This document shows, piece by piece, positions 8,001 through 16,435 of a stretch of DNA of 64,000 bases. Each line of letters begins with the position of its first letter. Position 1 is the stretch's first letter. The stretch lies in assembly GCA_949358305.1 (NCBI GenBank), contig OX442319.1, positions 11,594,001-11,658,000 of the forward strand, written 5' to 3'. The translations under genes and the position numbers were made by a program. The notes under the pieces were generated by a model. The model was not told the DNA's origin and did no database searches. It worked only from the letters and a program-made list of their open reading frames with translations. This stretch comes from Strigamia acuminata. Its lineage: Eukaryota; Arthropoda; Chilopoda; Geophilomorpha; Linotaeniidae.

Positions 8001-10049
8001 AAAAGGAGGAGGGGTCGACCAAGGAAATATCCGGTCGTCCAAAACCCAATGATTGATGAGCTCATTTCCGATGATGAGGAGTCCGTGGCAATTTCTCTTC
8101 CTGTTGGGGATCCCCCCGAGAAGAGGAAAAGGGGCCGACCGAGGAAGCACCCAATTATTGAGGACCCGGTGGAGCAACTAATCTCCGAGGATGAAGAGTC
8201 CACGGCGGTTTCCTTGCCTGGGGACGTCCCTGTGAAAAAGAAGAGGGGGCGACCGAAGAAGGTTGGGGAGAGGAGACCTGTTGGTAGGCCCAAAAAGGCT
8301 CCCATAATCTTCGACCGTGCTTCCGACTCTGAAGGCAGTGAAATGTCCCTTTTAAGTGGGGAGCCGCCAGGTGACACGGATTCTGACGAGTTCCGGATTC
8401 CGGACTTGCCACTGGATTTAGGGCCTACGACGCGGACGCGGCGACAATTGGCCTCTCCAACACCCTCCGTCGACCCGGAGTTGTCCCAACACTCCGACCA
8501 CTCCTCCGACGGCAGTTTTTACTCACTTCCTGCGGATCACCCGACAATTGAGATACTTCCAACGCAGAAAGCCATTAAAGAAGCCCAAAACGCCGATGAA
8601 TGGTCGAAAGGACTAATCTCGTATCTCAGTTCGAAAAGTCTTCCGCCGGATGAGGAAGAGGCTGAAAGGGTCAAGAAGCAAGCAATTGACATGGCTTTAT
8701 ACAGAGGCTTGCTTTGCAAGTTCCCTCCAACCAAAATTGGTCAGCGAGCTCCTACGCGTCGGATATATCTTCCACAGCCGCTTCGCTACAAGTATTTCCA
8801 CTGTCTACATTTTCCGCCTACCTCCGGCCATTTAGGCATCGAAAAGACAATGATGCGTTTAAAAACACGCGTGTTTTGGCCGGGGATGAAAAAAGATGTG
8901 ACGGAATGGATCAAGGTGTGCGAGTCCTGTCAAAGGGCGAAAGTGGAGCGAAGACTTCCGTACGGCGAGATGGAGACTGCGAAGCCAAGGAGGTTATTTC
9001 GAACTATTTACGTCGATTATTTCGGAAAGAAGCTAAAGTCGACTGGCGGCCACTGCTACGCGTTTGTCATGGTTGATGCCGCCAGTCGTTGGGTGGATGT
9101 ACGCCTAACCGAAAGAGCCGATGTGTCCACCACAATCAAACAGCTTAAAAAGTTCACTTATCGATGGGCATATCCAAAAACCATCATTAGTGATAACGCC
9201 CCCACCTTCCGCTCCGCCAAATTTCAGGCGCAGTGTGCGGAAATGGGAATGGTCAATAAGTATCTGTCTGTGTACCATCCGCAGGGGAACTTGGCGGAAA
9301 GGCTGAACCAATCGCTCAAAACATGCATCCTTGCGTATATTGATGAACATACGCGTTGGGATCGGCATATTGGTTCATTTATTCTCGCCATCAACTCTGC
9401 ATACCAGACATCTCTTAAATTTTCACCATATATGATGGTTACGGGACAGGAGGCACGGTTTCCAGGCGACGTGGACTCGGATACGGACGACGGAGAACCA
9501 CTACCACCAGACGAGGCTCAATTTCTCCATCGATATTTGCTACGCGTTCGAGGAGAAGCTAAGAAGAACTTGGAGGCCGCCAACTTGCGCCACAAGAAGT
9601 GGTATGACCGGAAACGGCGGCCACACGCGTTCAAACCTGGAGATTGGGTCACCGTCAAAAATCGGACTTTGTCGTCGACCGACAAACAGGTAAGTTCGGG
9701 TTTCCAACACCGAACCGAGGGCGTTTACCTGCTACATCGTCTTCTTGGACCGAATACCGTGCTTTTAATGGACGAAAACGGGAACATTTCACAGCCAATT
9801 CACGTGGCGGATCTCCGCCACTGGTATCAGGCGCCAGAACCAGAACCGGAAGTTCCTGACGTCGCCAGTGACCCTGAAGACGAGGAATCTGGACTGGAAA
9901 TGGAGGATTTGTCTCCAGCAGACCAAGTTGACATTTCCGCCCGTGTTGCTGAATTTCAGTCAGAAATTCGGTCTATTTGCATTAACTTCGCAAAGGAACG
10001 ATGTTCACGCGTTAAAACATCGGAAAACACGGCAGAAGTCGTCCCCTAA
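4923..10049 (+). CDS. pol: Gypsy-1 Pol: protease, RT, RNase H, AT-hook linker, integrase
   Basis: The open frame begins near 4923 but is probably entered by frameshift at 4956-4962. Numbering from 4923: aspartic protease IALMDSGAQT at about 110-120; reverse transcriptase with the catalytic YIDDIIVF at about 648-655; RNase H starting LQTDASYSGLGA near 797; a lysine/arginine-rich linker with four RGRP-core AT-hooks plus one GRPKK at about 1003-1125; integrase H2C2 finger (HLGIEK...CESCQRAK) at about 1300-1340; D,D,E core near 1363 (VDYFG), 1423 (SDNAPTF) and 1459 (GNLAERLN); then a C-terminal SH3-like tail (VADLRHWYQ). All catalytic residues are present. The linker is unusual: related elements normally pass from RNase H to integrase through a short connector. 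An ideal splice donor CAG|GTAAGT sits at 9687-9695. Confidence 0.93.
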   Translation: MSPLLQALAVSGKRPGSVDQPVREGGGPETQVNRSLAASTGGPSDWIEPPKPAEVDATVVAGAPPKMTNFIMLSPPEFLASKEPKLIIGLQDRCRRDAPFVKIAWVNIEFIALMDSGAQTCIMTMPLFKRLSKEIGVEMVPMDETIRTASNQIERVIGCVQIAVRAPLAVVCFTCLIIAQGSQELLLGLDFCKAVGLCVDHGNNYWFLLGDGTRHPFLNEEQARASDPVVLFPLTKEQPSLPEGVCVRGPPLYNLPGMRNPPVKLPENPAEPISSVKQEVKPDEDTPPVEREEPVAKPPIGDVNCVFLSKREFEEELFEPPYSDNPHIVKVVLARRNPDSQQWTFIWSPRRRERARKSIVRITRKPGKRTMCLSQLRRAVKLRKARVKMASRSPSVALTASPVVGGGVGDVETPPTFPITEGVESTPRQHDINFVQYIPNRDPTKLTWVYDQLCNQLEPKRITHLMDALKPVAHIFREELGLCNNTQFEVNLKPDFRPIHVPVRPVNPAKKDIIDAYIDQKMAQGVIRRSKSDCAVAPVVVPKKDGRWRCAMDFRPINAQTLPDVYPLPDIDNIFAYLGGAKWFSIIDGREAFHQIGVRPGDERYLAFVTHRGLYEYTRMPFGPINGPATLQRAMNLTLAEHLYKFVFVYIDDIIVFGKTFEEHVVHLQKVLSLLDNAGFTMNAGKTELCKRSLEVLGHIVEEGIIRPNPKKTDAIQKYPVPTNLKELQRFKGMVGYYASFFPGYSKTCEVFRVLMRKNAPWVWKPEHQAAFEYLKNQISLSTLHRNFPDWTKPYILQTDASYSGLGAVLMQINNDGVRVPIAFASRALNKAEKNYMTTEIECLAAVWAVKRFRAYLELMDFYLESDHKSLMWLFTQREPKGRLARWILSLSEYRFTFLHCSGTKNRVADALSRAPVDPPIELDDEDCPALDNTCYCAFFDDYRDWPVPKMEELEDLTHFKPSNAKIVRAVTMRRQKRILLARLAGAVPGSVDISPVDNNPPKKKRGRPRKHPIAGGPTPVGATPVKRRRGRPRKYPVVQNPMIDELISDDEESVAISLPVGDPPEKRKRGRPRKHPIIEDPVEQLISEDEESTAVSLPGDVPVKKKRGRPKKVGERRPVGRPKKAPIIFDRASDSEGSEMSLLSGEPPGDTDSDEFRIPDLPLDLGPTTRTRRQLASPTPSVDPELSQHSDHSSDGSFYSLPADHPTIEILPTQKAIKEAQNADEWSKGLISYLSSKSLPPDEEEAERVKKQAIDMALYRGLLCKFPPTKIGQRAPTRRIYLPQPLRYKYFHCLHFPPTSGHLGIEKTMMRLKTRVFWPGMKKDVTEWIKVCESCQRAKVERRLPYGEMETAKPRRLFRTIYVDYFGKKLKSTGGHCYAFVMVDAASRWVDVRLTERADVSTTIKQLKKFTYRWAYPKTIISDNAPTFRSAKFQAQCAEMGMVNKYLSVYHPQGNLAERLNQSLKTCILAYIDEHTRWDRHIGSFILAINSAYQTSLKFSPYMMVTGQEARFPGDVDSDTDDGEPLPPDEAQFLHRYLLRVRGEAKKNLEAANLRHKKWYDRKRRPHAFKPGDWVTVKNRTLSSTDKQVSSGFQHRTEGVYLLHRLLGPNTVLLMDENGNISQPIHVADLRHWYQAPEPEPEVPDVASDPEDEESGLEMEDLSPADQVDISARVAEFQSEIRSICINFAKERCSRVKTSENTAEVVP
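4956..5006 (+). promoter_or_regulatory. Programmed -1 frameshift signal, gag to pol
   Basis: GGGAAAC at 4956-4962 is read in the Gag frame as (CC)G GGA AAC, the exact X XXY YYZ register. Slipping back one base enters the pol frame (SGKRPG). Five bases downstream, GGGTCCG (4968-4974) is perfectly complementary to CGGACCC (5000-5006), giving a 7-bp G+C-rich stem with a 25-base loop, a typical stimulator spacing. The Gag stop is at 5017-5019. Heptamer, spacer and stem are seen directly; function is inferred. Confidence 0.8.
7927..8305 (+). other. AT-hook cluster inside gypsy-1 Pol
   Basis: Five motifs: KKKRGRPRKHP, KRRRGRPRKYP, KRKRGRPRKHP, KKKRGRPKK and VGRPKK, each the Arg-Gly-Arg-Pro type core that inserts in the minor groove of A+T DNA. 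Between them two acidic spacers are near copies of each other (ELISDDEESVAISLP and QLISEDEESTAVSLP), so the cluster grew by tandem duplication of about 45 codons. Confidence 0.85.
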
Positions 10050-11419
10050 TTGTGTCAAAGTGTCGTTTTTGTTTCTTTATTGTATTTGGAAATTATTGTT
10101 AATTTTTACTTGTTTTATTTGTTAATCTTAAGTTTTTGTACTTTTTCCGTGTCTTTGCCCGTTTGTCGGGGCTCAAGTTCGCTATTCAGAAGAATTGGTG
10201 ACTAATTTCCTCGTGGGGGGGCGCTGAGTGTTCATTGGTCAGATGACCGACCACGTGTTTTTCACACTTGTGCTCGGTCGCCATTTTCCCCCACTTGTTG
10301 GACGCGTTTACCTCGTGCGATTTCAGCGGAGTTCGACAACGCATAGAATAGCGGATTTGGGTGTTCGACGGGGCGAGGAGCATTGGATTTTAGTGTATTT
10401 GTAACCGTGAGTGTGTTTATTTTTCATTTCATGGACAATTTTGTATTTTTACTCGTGAGTTAGTGTGGCGAACGCCGTCGCTCGCGCCGTGTCGACAAAA
10501 CTTTATTTTTTCACGCCTTATTGTTAGAATTATTGAGTTATTCAATTGTTTAACTTCGTTTAGTTTGATTTTACGCGTTGTTAGTTTTGTTTTGACATTT
10601 TTACGGCTCGGGCTTGGAATTTTCGTCACTCTCACTTTTCGAGAAACAACATGGCCGAATTTGCACTTCGTTGAGGAATTTTGTTAGGGTCACGTGACTG
10701 AGTTTTAGCCTCAATCCGGGCCTCGGCGTCCATCTTTGTTGGACTTAGAACATTTTTCTTCGTGTTTGTCTTTTGACATTTAGTCGCGCGCTCGTGCTCA
10801 CATTTGTTTAGAATGCCTATGCATTTACAGGACGCGTACTTTGTACTTTTCACGTTCTTGTTTGTATTTTACTTGGAAGAGCTTTGTTATTGCTTATTTG
10901 TTTGCACTTTAGATATTTTGATCTTTATTCTCAATTTATTCATGTAATGCGAACCCGTTTTTTGTGCGTATATCTTTGGCTATTTCATGTTATGTACTGG
11001 GTGTTCTGCATCTTAGTTGAAGCTGTATATTGGGAGTGTGCAACTGCATTTTATATTAATTTGTACCTTTTCTTTGAAATTATCAAATTGTCAGTTATAG
11101 CGCTTGTATTCACCTTGTGGGTTATAGCGAGTATTTTGGAATCCGGTGCTTGTCAGCGGCCTGGATAGCTACTTCTCAACTATGCTAGTTAATGCTGAGG
11201 CTTATGCATTTTTCGTTTTGATTATGTTCATTTATGCGTTGCACACTTATGTAAATTTCCTCATTAGAACCAGCGTCATAATTCTGAGCACTGTGTATTT
11301 TTTGTTTGTTCGCCATGTTTATATGCGTTGAATTTTTGTCCATGAATTTGAACCATTTTGTAATTTATTGTTTGTTCATTTGTTTACATTCTTTCTGTGA
11401 TTTAGAGTAGTGTGTTGTC
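10050..11419 (+). other. Gypsy-1 pol-ORF3 spacer with 3' splice-site-like end
   Basis: 1370 bases, T-rich, with no ORF that looks coding (the longest is about 94 aa and lacks any family features). It contains ACGCGT at 10301, 10571 and 10832. It ends with a pyrimidine-rich run TTCTTTCTGTGATTTAG finishing at 11405, 14 bases before the ORF3 ATG, a good 3' splice acceptor. A long intron used to make ORF3 mRNA, as env is made in retroviruses, is the simplest reading. Confidence 0.55.
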
Positions 11420-13201
11420 ATGGCAGACTCGGACAGCGACAATGAGAGCCTCGATGATGTGTCGACCGATGAAGAATTTTGGGACGACGAGGGAGCGGCA
11501 GGAGCGGAACAATGCCCAGATCCGCGTCCACGTTCCTCAACGCGTCGTGGGACCTACAAGCCGCCCTACCCAGTTCCGGATTTGTATGCCGGTGGACCAA
11601 TTTTGATTCCGCCATGGCACCCCGATCATCCAAAAGAGGGAGGATTCCCTAACTTCGAGATATGTCCCTACTGCTCGGGTTGGGGGCACATTGAGAGGGG
11701 GACCAAGGAATGCCCGGCGTGTAAAGGAAAAGGCGCCCTCCGCCGGGGCCCCTTCAAGATTTGGATGCGTCGGCTTCAGGCGATGGCGCTCCGTAAGCCT
11801 TTTTGGGACAGACGGGACCTTTCACAGTTTAAATGGCCGGAGGAATTCCAAGTAATCCGGGGTGACGCGTACGCCACAACGCGTTTTGTCCGGCGCCACG
11901 AGACGTTTTGGAGGAACACCGTGTCGGAGGCCACGGCGGCTGGGATTAGACCTAGAAATTGGCAGTATCCGCCGATGAACTCGATTGTGCCGGTGGAGGG
12001 AGCTTGTGCACCCCCATTGCCAGTGATGTTGCGTGGACTTCCAGACGGCACGAGCTCGATTAATGTCATCCGACATTCCAATCAGGACGAGATGCCGACC
12101 ATTACGCGTCCCCTCCACTCTAGAGAGCTGCAGAAGAGAGAGGATCCCGAAACTCTGACCAGATGGGGAACCACGCCCGAGGAGGAAGAGCAGGAACGCG
12201 TACGCTGTATCGAGGAGCGTAATGAGCATCTCATTGAGGAGATTGCTCAGCTCCGTCGGCTCCATCTCCACGCGGCCGCCCGCCTCCGTCGAGCCATACC
12301 ACCCGACTCCACGGTGGAGATTCGAGACGTAACTGAGGCGGCGGGAGGACTTCCGGCAATCGAGGCGTCGCAACCCATTTGTGAGGTGGAAGAGTTGGCT
12401 TTGGTCCCGGTGAGGAGGGCCGCGGAGGCGCCTACGATCGCCCAGGAGGTAGCCAAAATTGAGGGGGAGACCCCTGAACAGTTTTTGGCCCGGAATTGCG
12501 GTGGGTATTCGCGTCAACAACAATCAGCGCGAACCCGCTTGGAGCGACGGGCCCTTGCCAAGATTGCGGAGGGGCACATTCGGGGCGTTTCTGGTGGAAG
12601 AGTGGCTGGTGGCGCGCCGGCCCCGTGTAAGCGAAAGGCTATCATGCCTGCTCCTGAGCCGGACGTCGTCCCCGAGCGGGCGACGCGTAGATTTGAGCGC
12701 CAGGCCCGCCGAGATTCGAGTCCCAGTTGCAACCCCCTTGCGGTTTCCAGTGTGAACTTCAGGGACTTGAGTGCTGCTGTTCAGCGAGTGATTTTCCGCC
12801 AGCAAAGCAATAGCGACTGGATGCGTTATACGCGTGTGAGTGAGTTTCCCACGACTGTGTGGGCACGCACCGGTTTCGACGAGCTTTTTCCCTTTGGGGC
12901 CCTCGATTGGCAACGGCCTTCCCTTCGCGATCCGACGACCTTTTTACAGGCGGACCCGGACTTGTGGCGGCAGTATTTTTATGCCGTCGCGAGGGCAGAA
13001 CATGGGTGGCCAGAGAACCAGGCCATGGCCCTCTTCGAGCTGGACGACACTCAGATCGGGGCCCTGGAGCAGCTCATCGCGTCCAACCTTACGCGTTATC
13101 GCCCCCGAAACGAGGACCAGCTTGGGGATGTGATTGCGTGTCGTGTGGTGCTCCTGGTCGAGGAGATTCTCCGTGTGGTGTTCCCAGGAGATAGTGACTA
13201 A
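11420..13201 (+). CDS. Gypsy-1 ORF3: acidic protein with DnaJ-like zinc cluster, function unknown
   Basis: 593 aa from an ATG at 11420. It occupies the env position but has no signal peptide, transmembrane helix or fusion peptide, so it is not an envelope. The first 35 residues are strongly acidic (SDSDNESLDDVSTDEEFWDDE). Residues 82-101 carry CPYCSGWGH and CPACKGKG, the spacing of half of a DnaJ-type CxxCxGxG zinc domain (Cys 82, 85, 98, 101). The middle (about 250-420) is Glu/Arg/Ala-rich and helical; the C-terminal 150 residues (WARTGFDELFPFGALDW...) look globular and are unlike anything I recognise. Codon use and G+C match gag and pol. Probably expressed from a spliced RNA. Possible roles are RNA or DNA binding, or a host-interaction factor; none is shown. 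Confidence 0.75.
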   Translation: MADSDSDNESLDDVSTDEEFWDDEGAAGAEQCPDPRPRSSTRRGTYKPPYPVPDLYAGGPILIPPWHPDHPKEGGFPNFEICPYCSGWGHIERGTKECPACKGKGALRRGPFKIWMRRLQAMALRKPFWDRRDLSQFKWPEEFQVIRGDAYATTRFVRRHETFWRNTVSEATAAGIRPRNWQYPPMNSIVPVEGACAPPLPVMLRGLPDGTSSINVIRHSNQDEMPTITRPLHSRELQKREDPETLTRWGTTPEEEEQERVRCIEERNEHLIEEIAQLRRLHLHAAARLRRAIPPDSTVEIRDVTEAAGGLPAIEASQPICEVEELALVPVRRAAEAPTIAQEVAKIEGETPEQFLARNCGGYSRQQQSARTRLERRALAKIAEGHIRGVSGGRVAGGAPAPCKRKAIMPAPEPDVVPERATRRFERQARRDSSPSCNPLAVSSVNFRDLSAAVQRVIFRQQSNSDWMRYTRVSEFPTTVWARTGFDELFPFGALDWQRPSLRDPTTFLQADPDLWRQYFYAVARAEHGWPENQAMALFELDDTQIGALEQLIASNLTRYRPRNEDQLGDVIACRVVLLVEEILRVVFPGDSD

Positions 13202-13832
13202 GTGTTGACAGTGACTTGAACCTGTGTGGACTTACTAAACGTGACTTTTTGTTTTTACGCATTTTTTGGTTTGGGTGGGTAAGCCCCCATTCAAACGCGT
13301 GTTCATTTTATATTTTTGTATTTCGTTTTCCAAGTTGTGATAACTGAATGTGATATTTTTTACCGATTGTGATATTTATTTATTTTTGTTTATTTTCTAG
13401 TGTTTACCGCGCCCTCTGTGACCACCTGCACGGCCGAAGGATGTTCATTCCTCCTCCGGCAATCACGTACCGGATGGAGATGACCTCTAAATTTTCTTCC
13501 TTTGGCTGTGCGGCTGGCCGCGCCAGGCGTTGGTTTTCCCGACAATCAAGGATTGTATGGTGATTTTTTGTTAGTTTTAGAATTTATCTTAGTGCCAAAT
13601 GCATTCTTGCTGTTGTTTAGTTTATTATTTAACGCGTTTGACGCGAATGTTTGATTTAATCATGCCCTTTTGTTATCGCATCATTCTTAAGTTTAAGACC
13701 GCTAAGGTTGCGGCGAATCTAGTCTATTTTGATTGTTTATTGATTTTGATTATGTTTTTCGATTTTGTTTCCTGCTTTGTATCGTTTCATTGCCGTTTTA
13801 ACCGGAGCAATAAAACTCTGGTGGTTGGGGCG
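13202..13832 (+). other. Gypsy-1 3' untranslated region and polypurine tract
   Basis: 631 bases without a credible gene; T-rich. The last 14 bases before the 3' LTR (GTGGTTGGGGCG) are the only purine-rich stretch in the right place for plus-strand priming. The long ORF starting at 13599 only arises by running into the LTR. Confidence 0.6.
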
Positions 13833-14994
13833 TGTCACGGTCCGGTGTTCACGCGTACGAGTAGTACGCATTGTTTCCCCCGTGTTGTGTTTCTAATAAA
13901 CCCTAATTGTGTTCCTACCTTGTATTGTTTACATTCTGTCTTACGTTTAGCCGAATTCTCCTCATTTTTCCCTCATTTCTTCCTTTCTTATCCCTTACTC
14001 ATTCCTAACTTTCTTCTCTTTCTCTCACTTCTCTCTTATCTCTTCCTAGTTTTTCTATTTCTGTTTATTGTTTTGATGCGAACTCATTTGCATTTCTATT
14101 CTGGTCAGTACGCGTCGACGTTAGTCATACACTTAGTATGCACCGACTGTACTGATTGGCTCTTGACTCTTCCGTGATTGGTTGAGCTTGGATGAGTCCA
14201 AGTTTACCTTTCACCCTATTTTTCCCTTTTTTCCTCAGTTAAGCTCTGTATCCCGAACGCGTAGGTGCTCTTTGGAGCCAGTGCTCATGGCAGAGTCTTA
14301 GCTCACTTCACAAAGCTCACTTGCTGCTTTGTTTCACCTAGTAGTTCTGAGACATGACTCTAGGTTTTCATCTCATCTTTATTAGTGTTAACTCACAGTT
14401 TTATCCACTTGAACCTGTTGTTTTTTCCGCTTCCTTTCGTGTTGTTTTAAGCGCCGTGACGCGTCGCTATTTAGGCAGGATAAGTTTGTTTGGCTTTCAA
14501 ACTGAAATCTTTGTGTCTATTTATTTCATGCATCCGGCGCGTAGCTTAGTTTCGCCGCTCACAACGAGCTTTAGCTTAATTAAGCATTAGTTTGAGGTTT
14601 AGTTTAGATTTGAGTGACCGTGCAGGCCAGATACGCACGCGTTAGCACCCATTTCGCGCTTCACTTCGACAGCGAGGCGGACGTTTGTGAGTCGGGACGT
14701 TACGTGTTTCGTTTAACTTCGTGTGATCTTGTGATCTGCACGATACGTTGCGGGACGCGCGTTGGGTCTTGACTCTGGTGACCGCTAAGCAAATTCTGTC
14801 CCCCCATTTTAGTAGCTCGGAATACCCGGCCAAAATAAATATTTGTGTAAAGATCGGGATCTGGAGTGTGTGCTACCGACATAAGGCGCGCACTCACGGC
14901 TGGGCAGGTCTCGAGGACCAGGCTCCCAAGATTTTCTGTATCGCGGCGTCTTTCAAACGCGTCCCAAACCGCTCGGGAAACGCGATTCATTACA
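13833..14994 (+). repeat. Gypsy-1 3' LTR
   Basis: 1162 bp, same length as the 5' copy with one substitution seen (about 14688). Followed directly by the second ATAT of the target duplication and the remainder of the broken A+T minisatellite unit. Confidence 0.95.
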
Positions 14995-15025
14995 ATATAT
15001 ATTAAGTAATTAAAAAATAGCGACG

Positions 15026-16345
15026 ATGCAAGTCTCCGAGAATTATTTGGATGTCGAACAACCATTCGTCGTCGATGAATCTGTTAATGCCTACAACTAC
15101 CACGAATATTATCCTATTATAGGAACTAATTTAAATAATGTGAATTCCGAAATTCGATTAATCATTCAAAACGAAGATGTATGGACTCACCCTCATAAAA
15201 GTTACGTCTGCATAACAGGAAGATTAGTGAAAGCGGATGGTACAGACCTTATCGCTCAAGCTGATGAACAAGACCATATAATAACGTTAGGAAATAACTT
15301 TATGCCATTTTTGTTCAGCAACATGAAATATCACATAGGTGATAAATTAATAGACGAAATAAATTATCCGGGTTATGCTACCACTATTAAGGGCTTACTA
15401 ACGTACAAACAGCTCCAAAATTCGAGCGGAAATATGGGATGGATAGTAGATCATCACAAGGGCGAAGCATCAGATACTCTTAATCCCGCTTTTCTAGAAC
15501 GTAGAATATTTTACAACATAATGCCAACGCCCAAAGGATCGTTCTCTTTGTTAGTACCGTTAACACATTTAATGGGATTTTTCGAAGACTATACGAAAAT
15601 CATATATGGTGCCAAACAAGTTTTGACCTTAATGCGAACTCACGACAACGATGCCATTTTTAAAGCGATACAGTCCGGTCCCGCCCCAAAAGTAAACACC
15701 CCCGTTGGAAAAATTATCATCGAACAGTTATATTGGTTGATGCCGCACGTCTTACCGTCCGATATCCAAAAGAATAGATTACTCACTGCCATAGATAGAG
15801 GGGTGAACGTTCCATTAGCTTTTCGACATTGGTCGTTCGAAATGACAGACGTGCCACAAAGTAAGGAACACGCGTGGAGAGTGGTAACAACCAGCACGTC
15901 AGAAAAACCACGTTACATCATCGTGGCTTTACAAACGAATAAAAGAGACGACCAATTAAAAAATCCAGCCACATTTGATAACTGCAATGTAACGGAAGTT
16001 CATGCCTACTTAAATTCGGAACGATATCCTTATCTGGACAGTAACAATGATTTTAAGAAAGCCAATTTCTGTAAATTCTTAGAAAGTTGCATTCAATTTA
16101 GAAAAGACTATTACGGTGCCGACGATTTACCGTTTAATACTTTCGAGTACGGAAATATATACCCGCTCATCGTAATAGATTGCACGAAACAAAGCGAAAG
16201 AATGAAAACCGGAATAATGGACGTGCAAATAAAAATGAAATTTGCGGAAACCGTTCCTGCCGACACTAAAGCCTACGCTTTGATAATAAGCGATAGACTA
16301 ATGACTATGAAATTAGACAAGGGTAAAATCGAAGTATTATATTAG
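15026..16345 (+). CDS. Major-capsid-like (double jelly-roll type) protein of the viral element
   Basis: 439 aa from ATG at 15026. It begins with a short acidic tail, then YHEYYPIIGTNLNNVNSEIRL and a series of beta-rich segments. Landmarks include NNFMPFLFSNMKYHIGD, ATTIKGLLTY, FLVPLTHLMGFFEDY-like and TLMRTHDNDAIFKA regions, KPRYIIVALQTNKRD, and a C-terminal KQSERMKTGIMDVQIKMKFAE. I associate this pattern with the abundant capsid-like protein of invertebrate Polinton/adintovirus-like elements. Length is near that family's usual 430-460 aa. It is intact, although gypsy-1 now separates it from the penton-like gene by 13.7 kb and lies only 31 bases upstream, so its promoter is probably disrupted or replaced. 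Confidence 0.65.
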   Translation: MQVSENYLDVEQPFVVDESVNAYNYHEYYPIIGTNLNNVNSEIRLIIQNEDVWTHPHKSYVCITGRLVKADGTDLIAQADEQDHIITLGNNFMPFLFSNMKYHIGDKLIDEINYPGYATTIKGLLTYKQLQNSSGNMGWIVDHHKGEASDTLNPAFLERRIFYNIMPTPKGSFSLLVPLTHLMGFFEDYTKIIYGAKQVLTLMRTHDNDAIFKAIQSGPAPKVNTPVGKIIIEQLYWLMPHVLPSDIQKNRLLTAIDRGVNVPLAFRHWSFEMTDVPQSKEHAWRVVTTSTSEKPRYIIVALQTNKRDDQLKNPATFDNCNVTEVHAYLNSERYPYLDSNNDFKKANFCKFLESCIQFRKDYYGADDLPFNTFEYGNIYPLIVIDCTKQSERMKTGIMDVQIKMKFAETVPADTKAYALIISDRLMTMKLDKGKIEVLY

Positions 16346-16435
16346 ATTTTAAAATAATATATACGTATATAAAATATATATAAATATATATAATATATAT
16401 ATATATATAATATATATATAATATATATAATATAT
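16346..16435 (+). repeat. (AT)n spacer, left part
   Basis: Almost pure TA/ATA dinucleotide runs after the capsid stop. The solo LTR interrupts it at 16436, and it resumes at 17436-17506 with ATATAATATATAATATAT, ending 1-3 bases before the next ATG. Confidence 0.85.

Larger units (their letters stand above)
1651..14994 (+). mobile_element. Gypsy-1: complete Ty3/gypsy LTR retrotransposon with AT-hook Pol and a third ORF
   Basis: The element is 13,344 bp and is bounded by two 1162-bp LTRs beginning TGTCAC and ending TTACA. I found one difference between them (C/T at about 2506 versus 14688), so the insertion is recent. Flanks read ATAT(AT) on both sides, a 4-6 bp target duplication within an (AT)n run. 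Order: LTR, tRNA-Phe-type primer site, gag, pol by -1 frameshift, a 1.37-kb non-coding stretch, a third ORF, a purine/G-rich stretch GGTGGTTGGGGCG, LTR. The domain order protease, RT, RNase H, integrase places it in Ty3/gypsy. All ORFs are open. Its G+C is clearly higher than that of the host element, and ACGCGT is strongly over-represented. Confidence 0.95.

Noticed and set aside
11420-13201. Envelope glycoprotein in the env position of gypsy-1
   Set aside because: No signal peptide, transmembrane helix, furin-type site or glycosylation pattern; acidic and zinc-cluster features instead.
13599-14177. 192-aa open frame at the gypsy-1 3' end
   Set aside because: It runs from untranslated sequence into the LTR; the LTR part occurs identically at 1663-1995. 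It is low-complexity Phe/Leu/Ser from T-rich DNA.
16346-16435. Plain microsatellite with no further meaning
   Set aside because: Kept as a spacer feature because it is the target of the solo-LTR insertion and resembles the other A+T spacer of the element.
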